Shown piece after piece: positions 56,201 through 64,000 of a stretch of DNA of 64,000 nucleotides. The stretch spans positions 33,803,123-33,867,122 of the forward strand of contig JAJEKV010000002.1 of the NCBI GenBank assembly GCA_021234155.1, in the 5' to 3' direction. This DNA is from Isoetes taiwanensis (Eukaryota > Streptophyta > Lycopodiopsida > Isoetales > Isoetaceae). Under the pieces are notes generated by a model that did no database searches, was not told the DNA's origin, and saw only the letters and a program-made list of their open reading frames with translations. How positions within the stretch are numbered: the stretch's first letter is position 1; the number at the start of each line of letters is the position of its first letter. The translations under genes were made by a program, and so were the position numbers.

Positions 56201-57645
56201 TTTCCTTCTCATCTGTAAGAGTGGAACCTTGTTCGATTCCACCGGGTAATGGAGTTATTAACCAGCCTGTTTCTAGCAATTCTAAAGAACATTTTAGAGC
56301 TCTCATGATCCAATTGATTGTACATCTTAATTTTTACTCCTAAGGGCCATCCCTTTAACCCGGGTGTTCTTCAAGAGCTTTGATCTGAATTTCTAATTGT
56401 TCCTCTCTCTCAAATGAAGAGAGTCATCCCTAGGATTGCCTTCAAGATCAGATCTAATATTCTTGATTTGTTCCAACAGCCGGACATTATAGCTTTCCTT
56501 TTCTCGAGCAAGGTCTTTTCCCCATTGTTTCACCCAGTCTTTGACTTTCTTCATTTTATCATTGAAGCACTTCATGGATTGGTGTTGGCCAATCTTGGGC
56601 GAGAGAGGTAGAAAGAGGTGAACTCTTGACAAAAAAGACTTCATTTGGAGCAGAGAGGTGTTAAACTTGAAAGGAGTGTTCTTGCTCCTAGGGCCAATTT
56701 TCAGATCTTTAGTGTCAAGGAAGTGTGGTTGGTGATCTGAGATGGTGCTAGCTATATCTCCAAAGAATAATACAATATGTCTAACCAGCTAGCGTAATTA
56801 TGGATATAAAATCTGCCTAGCATGCGTAAAGTCCTCCTCGATCACCCTTTCTCTTGTTGCTCCGTGAGAATTTAGTGTTAGAAGTTGGGACATAGATAAG
56901 GTCTTGGTTGGACATCCAATTGTCCCAGGAATATCTTTCATTAATGGACATGTTAATTTTGTTGCCAAGCTTCATATCACTATGAGGGGTATTATTGAAG
57001 TCCCCAGTAACCACCCAGTTCTCAATATGCTGGTGCTGGCTCATCCAGTTGTTGATTTCAAGCCACATGGGCTCTCTTTCATGGGGGTCAGTTGAGGCAT
57101 AAATATTAATGAAGGCAACTTGGCGGTCCTTAATTTGAGGGTGACAAAAGCCATCCGTTGGAAGGGCTGATATAGGTACTGATTAACTTCTGGTTGTACC
57201 AGAAGGTGGCAATCCCCCCTTTGGTGCCATCAGCTGGGATATAACAGGAAGCCATCCCAGGACGAATCCATTCACCCAGATTTGCTGAGTCAAATTTGGG
57301 GAGTCTATGTTCTTGAATCATAATGATATCTGCCTTGAAATCTCTCACAGTGGCAATAAACCTTCTCCTTTTAGTGGGGCCTTTGATACCCCTCAAGTTC
57401 CAGGTTAAGATCCTCATGCAGAGGGTAGGAGAAAGAACCCGAGAGGGAGCTTTAATAAATAAGACTTCTGAGACCATGAGGTGAGGCCTTACTTTCTCAG
57501 TATTATAAGTGTGAAGGTTCTCGGTGCTCCTGTGGGACTTAGTTATGGCCCCGCCTTTCATTTTCCTTTTTAAAGATCTAAGAGATGTATTGGTGATATC
57601 ATGTAAGGGACTGCTACTCATATCTTCCTCCTCAATCGGGTACAA
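53300..57645 (-). pseudogene. L1 ORF2 relic: EEP endonuclease, RT, zf-RVT
   Basis: From high to low coordinates: MRILTWNLRGIKGPTKRRRF and IIMIQEHRLPKFDSANLGEW open the endonuclease (57130-57645). VVTGDFNNTPHSDMKLGNK follows (56817-57068). RT blocks begin with KMKHGKSHGIDGFQPEFFME and ISLIPKTESF (55854-56090). The connection segment includes NGQYLTLLGLPLAVHMSHKI and GRILIANSVLASSHVYFSYA (54946-55302). The end contains a plant zf-RVT-like part with CPKIKVFSWLITRGAIT (54043-54234) and CHLCHN further on. This order is the standard plant L1 (Cin4-type) ORF2. It is broken at many places. Confidence 0.85.
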
Positions 57646-58811
57646 TTAGATCCGGTTGACTCGGGTCGTGGTTGTCCAAGGTGTCAAGGTTCAATTGCAG
57701 AGCTTGCAGCCATATTCAATACTCTCTTTCTCAGAGATTATGGTAGGTGGATTGGACAAAATCACATCGTAAGAGGTAGGACTATCTTGTGTTGAGGGGA
57801 TAAAGTCCTTTTGTTGGTCTTGTGTTTGACTTATCCGGGAGTCAAGCCGCGGTGCTCGGCAAACAAGGGAGTGATCACTTACACCGGATTCGCCCATCTC
57901 CTTATCTTCAATCAGCTTGCTTGTCAAAAAGACACTTTTCATCCACGACTTGGAGACAATCCCGCCATCAGTCCACAAGAGACTTTCCGTACTTTTATAG
58001 AGTTCGTGCAAAGGGGTATGGTGAGAAGGGGGAGTGAGTTGACCAATGCATCGTGGTATGATTGAGTGGATCTACCGAGATCGGCAAAAGATAGACCGAG
58101 AGGGGGAGGTGGGAGAGGTGGGAGAGGTGGGGGTAACCGGTGTATGAGAGGTTGAAGAAAGTGATCCCTGCTCCCTGGATGTGCAAAGTGGTATTTGAGC
58201 CAAACTTTATATGTATCCATCCTTTCCTTGTGGTGTGAAGAGATCATTGAACTCCTCACCAAGATCAGTTGAAGAACCCCGAGAATTTTGAATCTGCACT
58301 ACAAAGGAGAGGGGAGCCAAGATCCCCTTGTCGCGAAGTTGACCCGGTCCTCACAGCGAGACCGCCAAGCAAATTGTGTTGCATATCTTCTCAGTAGCAT
58401 CATTGACCATGTGTTCCTTATCGCCAGATTGTGTAGGTTGAGAAGAAGATGGAACTTCATCTTGTATACCACCATCCTCAGCTACAATTATTGTGACTTT
58501 ATCATATTGCACCTGTTCTGGAGGTTTGTGCTTATCAAAGGTTTTATAACCATGGTCGAGGGGTTGAATGAAACACCTTTAATGGTGACCCCTTTGTTTA
58601 AAACCTTTACACAACCTTTAGCAGGAAAAGAATTCAAATCATGGGATTTGAGAGTCTCTTCAAGTTCCTTATTGGCTAAGGCAATCTTCTCCTTAATGAT
58701 TTGTCTCCTTCGAATTCGTCTAGCACTACCGTTAATGTTACCACGATTGCGAGCAGTGTCGTGTTCTACAGTTGGGGTAGCTTGCTCCACGTCAATTGGT
58801 TGGACAGGCAT
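57646..58811 (-). pseudogene. L1 ORF1-region relic
   Basis: Frames at 58488-58811 and 57691-58262 precede ORF2 on the same strand. The first contains a basic segment (RRIRRRQIIKEKIALANKEL). The second is proline-rich, with PPPLPPLPPPPLGLSFADL. Position and composition suit a decayed L1 ORF1, but I cannot see a clear RNA-binding domain. Confidence 0.4.
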
Positions 58812-59382
58812 CGGGAAGCACTTTCCTCCATATTATTGTAACCTTTCATATTATTGTAACCTTTCATATGATTCCATATTATTGTAACCTTTCATAGTTT
58901 GATTTTTTGGAGGATGACTTTGAATCATTTTACTCCTATACAGACATAAGTTATCAGTGACTTGTGAATGAAAAAATAAAAGAAAACCAAAACTTCATCA
59001 TTAAGGCTAATGGACATTTTTTTTAGATAAAGCAAGTTGTCTACCACTTATATTCAAAATTTTAGGTCAAAATTCATTTCCCTATAAAAGTTGGAGATTT
59101 GATTTGGGAACAGCTTTTTGGAAACCAATATTGGTTCACAGAAAAACAACAGTTCTGACCCTGGCATGTTCAAACAATCCTATCTCCTTTTTCATACCTC
59201 AAATTGAGGTGCAGTTTTTTGTGTCTTACTATCTCACTCGTGAAGAAAAATGCAAAAATAATGAAAAAAATCATAATTTTTCTTTTACCGAGACAGTTTT
59301 ACTTTATCTAAACATGAAGCAAAACAGACTTGACCCCCTTGTGTTTACCTAAGTGTAACTCGCATAAACGAGGACCAATAGA

Positions 59383-59490
59383 TTTTTGGGTTGCCCCTAG
59401 GGGGGAAAACCCTTGCTTATATTGGTTTGTGGCATATCCTAGGTATATGCCAGAATATACTTAGGATATGCTTGTGACTGCTCCAAACCT
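59383..59490 (+). repeat. Unclassified dispersed repeat, copy 2
   Basis: This is the partner of 7718-7830, in the same orientation, with about two thirds of positions shared. The GCATATCC...GGTATATGC part can fold back on itself. Confidence 0.7.
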
Positions 59491-62400
59491 CCCTGTAAAT
59501 TGGCGGTCATCTGCGTTCTCAATCGCTGGTGTTTCAACCGGATAACTGGCATGCAACTGCAGGTAAATTTCGAGCAGGATTTGGTCTATTCTGTTAGAAT
59601 GGACTAAAACACGGCATGTTTTCTGTTAAAGGTGAGCTCAATTCGAAAAATATGATTTATTTGTGACCTCTTTGTGGGTAGTTTTGACCTTGAACTGTGC
59701 AGCCCTCTCTTCTTGCCTTTTTTCTGGCTTTAGCCTATGGTCCAGAGCTCTTCTCACAGCACAAAAGAGGTCGTCGAAAAACTTGAATTTTGGTCTAGCT
59801 TTTGCTAGAGGGGCAGGCCTTTGCATGTGCTTAGGTATTTTTCTTCGTATATTCTATTATAGTCAATGATGCGATTTGTGTTTCAGATATTTTGATCAAA
59901 ATGCGCTCTGTTTCAAGATAATGTGGCAAAGAAAAATCCATTCCATGTCGTTGTTGCATATGGCCTCTATTCCCTGTGCCATATCCCAATCCAAGATATT
60001 TCCACCCCCTTAAAATATTTATTTAACCTCTCAACAAGTCTTTTGAGATTCTGAGGGAATTGATTATTTGTAAAAGTCCCTTACCATTTAGGTTCAGATC
60101 ATCCTCTGCCTAGGTGTTCTAAACAAAGCATAGCAAATTCTAGCAGGGAATATGGAGCAGGAACCATGGAGTTGCTCTCTGCTGCAAAATCCATGGCACA
60201 ATAGATGGGCGTTACTATGGAAGAAACAATGCGAAAATCTTTATTGGCTCAAAGGAGGTGCTCTTTTTCTTCTCAAAGCTGCAAACTTCAGTGTTTAATA
60301 TTGAGCTAGAAAGGATTATAACATAGAATCCTTTTATCTGCAGGAATTTGTATTATATACTTGAGTGGCAAATGACAGAAGCTACCCACAGAATGGTATA
60401 TCCAACATCACACTTGATAATCTTAGGGCGTGTTAAGAATGGTATCTTAGGGTGCCCGTGTTCTTGCCCTTCATCTTTTTGAACTTGAAGGTATGCATTA
60501 GAATTAGAAGAATAGAACATGCAGGCTCATTAATGAGAGTAAGTAGACAACTGAAAATCGATGAACGAATACCTTGCATGATATTCCATCAACTCCAAGG
60601 GCCGGAAATGATGGTTGTGAAGTCTCTGACAACATACTGGGTGCCCTTTAAGCAAAATATCACAGAGTCTTTCAATATCTTTTCAAAGTATCAAAAGTCT
60701 ACCAAGGTGCAGAGAAGAGGAGATAAGAACTCACAAAGGAAGTGCCGGAGCAATGCTGTTGTGAGGTGTAGATTTATGATCTGTTCATAGAATTTTAGAA
60801 AACTATTAAAGCCGTTGAGAAATATAGTTCGCCACCCAAACCCATGATCCCTCAAGTTCCGGCAAAATCAATCCTACTGCCAAACACTCTTCCCCATTTC
60901 CTTTTGTTTCTATGTGAGCATGATTCTTGATTTTCAAATATGTGAGTATTTAATTGCATTTGTTGCTGCATGAATAAATTAAAGAACTTACTGAGATGCA
61001 AATCAAGGCAGGAGCAGTAGACAAATGAGAGGATGATCCACTGAAGCTGAGGATGTTATTCCAGTGTTTCCACTGAAGTTGAGGCTGTTACTACAGTAAA
61101 AGTTGTAGCAAAATATGAAAACTTAAAACCTAAGAAGTTAACATCTTCTCTTTCTGCCAAGCATGGCAGAAGAACATGTTTCTCTTTCGACCAAGCATGG
61201 CGGAAAAAGAACATGCTTTTGGAAAATTTTTAATTTGTGATGTATATTATATGAGGGGTTTAGAAGGGCGCATTCATCAATTAGGCAGTAATATTACCTA
61301 TCCAACAACCTATCCAACCCATTTTATAAAAAAACGCATTCAAAACCAATGTGAAAGTCAATTGAAAAAAAAAAACGTAATAGTCATATCTTGTTGTGCT
61401 GTGTAGGCAGACCCTCGCGATACGTTTGCAAATGCAGATGCATTTTGTAATGGCTGTAGATTCGCGCCACGCACAAGGATGACAAGGACATGGGTATACA
61501 GTCTGCAAAGTAGTCTGCAAATGGATCCATTACAGAATCCATACTACTAAAATCTCCCTCAATTTCTTATGTGTGGATTCTGAATTTAAGCTCCAATCTA
61601 TGCTCGGAATGCTACCGTAGTTCGTGGATCCAAGGATATCATCCTTTCAACAAATAAAGACCCTTCTATTATGTTTTCACTCTTTCAATTGGACGCCACC
61701 TAATGATTGCATCTCCACAACCAGGTTCTTTTGTTTAGAACCTTCAAGGGATATGGAACAAATATCTCAAATCCAACTTTGAGGTATTGCTATGTCTTTT
61801 ATATTGTTGCTAAAAAAGGGATGCTCATATAGCAGATACTTGGCTAAATGATCCAGACGTGAAATGCTTGGTAGAGCTTTAACATTTGAGGCCTGGCCCT
61901 GCTAATGAAATGATCCGAGCTGCTAATGAAATGATCCGAGCTTGAATACCCAACATATGCTCAATTAGATTTTCCTTCATCTTTGATGAAAGGTGCGTAT
62001 GGAGGGCTTCTCTTTGCGTTTGATAACTATATGGGATGTTGTTGTATGAATTTTTAGAGTGCTCATAAACAGTTCTGGAGTTGCAGACCATTCATAGAAT
62101 TGCAGCCTGTGAAGATACACTTACCATGATTATAGAAGCCTGTGATCTCTTTAACCAAATGTTAAATAGGATGATCACATTTTGTGGCTCCAACATCTCT
62201 ATTTTTCAATCAAAATGCCAGTCACGTTGAATTTATGCAACTGCATGAGGTAAATAAACAAACTTCTGAAAACAAAAGCTGGTTATTATTCTTATTGAGG
62301 TAAATAAACAAAATTCTGAAAACAAAAGCTGGTTATTATTCTTATCGACTTCCCACACTTTGTTCATGACTTCTTTATCACCTGGGAGAATCTCCAATGA

Positions 62401-63130
62401 CTCCTTTATTTCCAAACGCTGCCTTCATGTCATATGGATTTTATCTCTTACTTTAGAATGGTGCCTTCATTTCAGTCATGCTTTTATCTTGAAGGCAAGC
62501 AATGGATTTATTTCTTGACAGGGCATTACCCAAGTAAGTTACCACCATTATTCCTAAACCCTTCAATAACGTTTGATCTTTATACAACAGAGGCTTGGTT
62601 GCACTGACTTGATACAATAGATTCTTTTCCAACTGCATTGGCAAATCTTCTCTTTCATGAAATAGGTAAGCATAGTTGATTACAAAGAGGTGATTGTTTT
62701 CTGACTAGATAATATAACTGCAGGATAGGTGTATTAACATGATAGCCCATCTATACACTGGAGAGCAAGCTATAGGTATTGGCATAGTCGGATCATCTGG
62801 AGCCATTATGACGGCAAATTTATTATTTAAAAGAAAGTGGCAAAATGAACAAAAGGCAGACATAGAACCTTTCCATAATGTTATAGCCAGAGTTAATGTG
62901 CAGTTAAGTACTTAGAGGTTTGCCTTCCCCCTTTGATGTGGATCAATGCAATTATTGGCACAAAAGGTTTTGTTGAACAATACATTGTTTGGTGTTTCAA
63001 ATTGTTCTCGAATGCCATTAGGGCCATATATGAACTCAGCCTTCACTTTATTGATTATCATTTTAGATATTGTAATACTTGCAGATGGTTTGGGAGAAGT
63101 TTGAACTTAAAAATTGGAGTGCAATTGAGG
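59491..63130. other. AT-rich spacer, no gene recognised
   Basis: Several short ORFs occur, the longest at 60452-60790 on the plus strand (112 codons, basic end), but none has a known domain. Small duplications are present: AATGAAATGATCCGAGCT twice at about 61901-61941, and CCAAGCATGGCRGAA twice at about 61158-61205. Confidence 0.4.
62247..62346. repeat. 50-bp tandem duplication
   Basis: The copies at 62247-62296 and 62297-62346 start GAGGTAAATAAACAAA and differ at one base. Confidence 0.85.
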
Positions 63131-63270
63131 CATGTTTTTTTTTTTTGAAGAATTGTGTCATCAATATATTAAAAGAATGGTAATGTTACAAAGCAAGTGA
63201 GGAGGAAGGAGAACTGCCCCAAAGAGACAGTGATACCTCGACACTCCACAACAAACTCACAGAAAAACTA
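63131..63270 (-). mobile_element. L1-type LINE 3' end, second copy
   Basis: The T-run at 63136-63147 is a poly(A) tail on the minus strand. The sequence next to it matches 8690-8830 in reverse complement, including TTGTGTCATCAATATATTAA and GCAAGTGAGGAGGAAGGAG. Homology is lost beyond about 63270-63290. The frame at 63268-63546 may belong to the body of the element. Confidence 0.65.
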
Positions 63271-63546
63271 CAACTCTACTGCTGTACAAACCAAAAAGCA
63301 CTGTTTCGGTGCGGGCTGCGAGAGCGGTACCGAATCGAGGCAAACTCTGAATACTAGGTATGACCCCCAATCAAATGGGGTCATGGTCAGCCAGTGAGAC
63401 GGTGGGGGATAAGCTCCATCGTCGGCATACCATTCCAATGTAAGGACAACTAAAAAACAATATGCATGCTGCTCCATTAGTGTTATGCCATGTGGCATCG
63501 TAAAGCAAGGACTATTACTGCTGCGACAAACTTCTCTGGTGGCCAT

Positions 63547-64000
63547 TTTAATGTCGTTACTTGCATTTCAAAGATTTACTTGCGTTCTTACTTCATTTCT
63601 TACATTAGATGAAGGATGCATTAAGAATGTCAGAATCTGAGCTGATTGACTATGTAGGGCTCCAGTCGGAAGGCATCAAGTTATACACAATGTCCCTTTC
63701 TAGGTAAACAAAAATATACTTGAGCTTACAATAACCCTTTCCAGGTAAACAGAATGTACATTTTCCTGAAGTGTTCGCTTGAAGAATACCACAATGTCTT
63801 AGAAACGCCCAATGGGTTTAGCCTAATTAGTATAAAGTTATCAACACTTTCTCTTCCCTTCCTCGGTTGTATAAATTGACTTGCACAGCTTTGTAAACAA
63901 AACTCAAAACTCCTACATTAAGAAAACGACACCCTATGTTCATAGTATTTACACGGCTTCACACAAAACAAAAAAGACCTAGTACGAAACATCAAAACAG
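63547..64000. other. Spacer to window end, no gene seen
   Basis: No ORF or RNA gene is visible in this last stretch. Confidence 0.4.

Larger units (their letters stand above)
52974..58867 (-). mobile_element. L1-clade LINE with poly(A) and 16-bp target duplication
   Basis: ATGATTCCATATTATT occurs at 52958-52973 and 58868-58883, perfectly repeated. The T-run at 52974-52985 is the poly(A) tail of the minus-strand element. ORF1-like sequence lies at about 57.7-58.8 kb and ORF2 below it. Although the target duplication is intact, the coding part holds many stops and frame changes. Between about 58829 and 58883 the sequence ATTATTGTAACCTTTCAT is repeated three times around the 5' junction. Confidence 0.9.

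Noticed and set aside
61176-61406. 76-codon plus-strand ORF
   Set aside because: It includes a poly-lysine end made by an A-run and has no recognisable domain.

Overview
The window is repeat-rich nuclear DNA of a land plant. Two ordinary host genes can be read: an intronless small heat-shock protein with a signal peptide (5398-5976, minus) and a spliced U-box/armadillo E3 ligase of the PUB2/PUB4 type (10506-13772, minus, about 830 residues). Almost everything else is mobile-element sequence of several ages. The mix of several LINE lineages, DUF7869-type transposase relics, minisatellites and AT-rich spacers suggests a large plant genome. A fern or other non-seed plant is my guess, but nothing here proves it. 

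Layout. 1-461: C-terminal relic of a DUF7869-type mobile gene. 2.4 kb: a short LINE 3' end. 2.9-4.9 kb: small direct repeats. 5.4-6.9 kb: sHSP gene with duplicated and palindromic DNA upstream. 6.96-9.44 kb: three LINE 3' or RT fragments and one copy of an unclassified dispersed repeat. 10.5-13.8 kb: U-box gene. 16.8-17.6 kb: a degenerate TTAGATTC minisatellite ending in heat-shock-element sequence. 18.5-20.7 kb: unrecognised minus-strand ORFs. 21.4-24.6 kb: a long broken DUF7869-type transposase gene. 24.8-27.2 kb: arrays of palindromic ATGGCGCCAT sequence. 27.25-29.43 kb: an unrecognised, partly spliced plus-strand ORF set. 29.5-32.5 kb: a second transposase-like relic on the minus strand, split by a 762-bp non-autonomous TIR element with an intact 8-bp target duplication. 

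34.89-51.18 kb is one old plus-strand LINE, flanked by near-identical TTATAACMAT sequences. Two minus-strand LINEs are nested in it, one in ORF1 (about 38.28-41.69 kb) and one in ORF2 (about 43.40-48.43 kb). 52.97-58.87 kb is a separate L1-clade LINE on the minus strand with a perfect 16-bp target duplication. The last 5 kb are AT-rich with small duplications, a second copy of the dispersed repeat and a second copy of the L1 3' end found at 8.7 kb. 

The most interesting pattern is shared by five LINE 3' ends (2.4, 7.4, 38.3, 43.4 and 51.1 kb). Each has the same two-tier hairpin just before the tail, with stem bases changed in compensating pairs, and each has a different simple-repeat tail: TCTTA, ATTTC, TTA, TTCC or TTCTA. 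At two loci the tail unit matches the target sequence itself. The ATGGCGCCAT palindrome arrays between two divergent mobile-element genes are the second item worth following.
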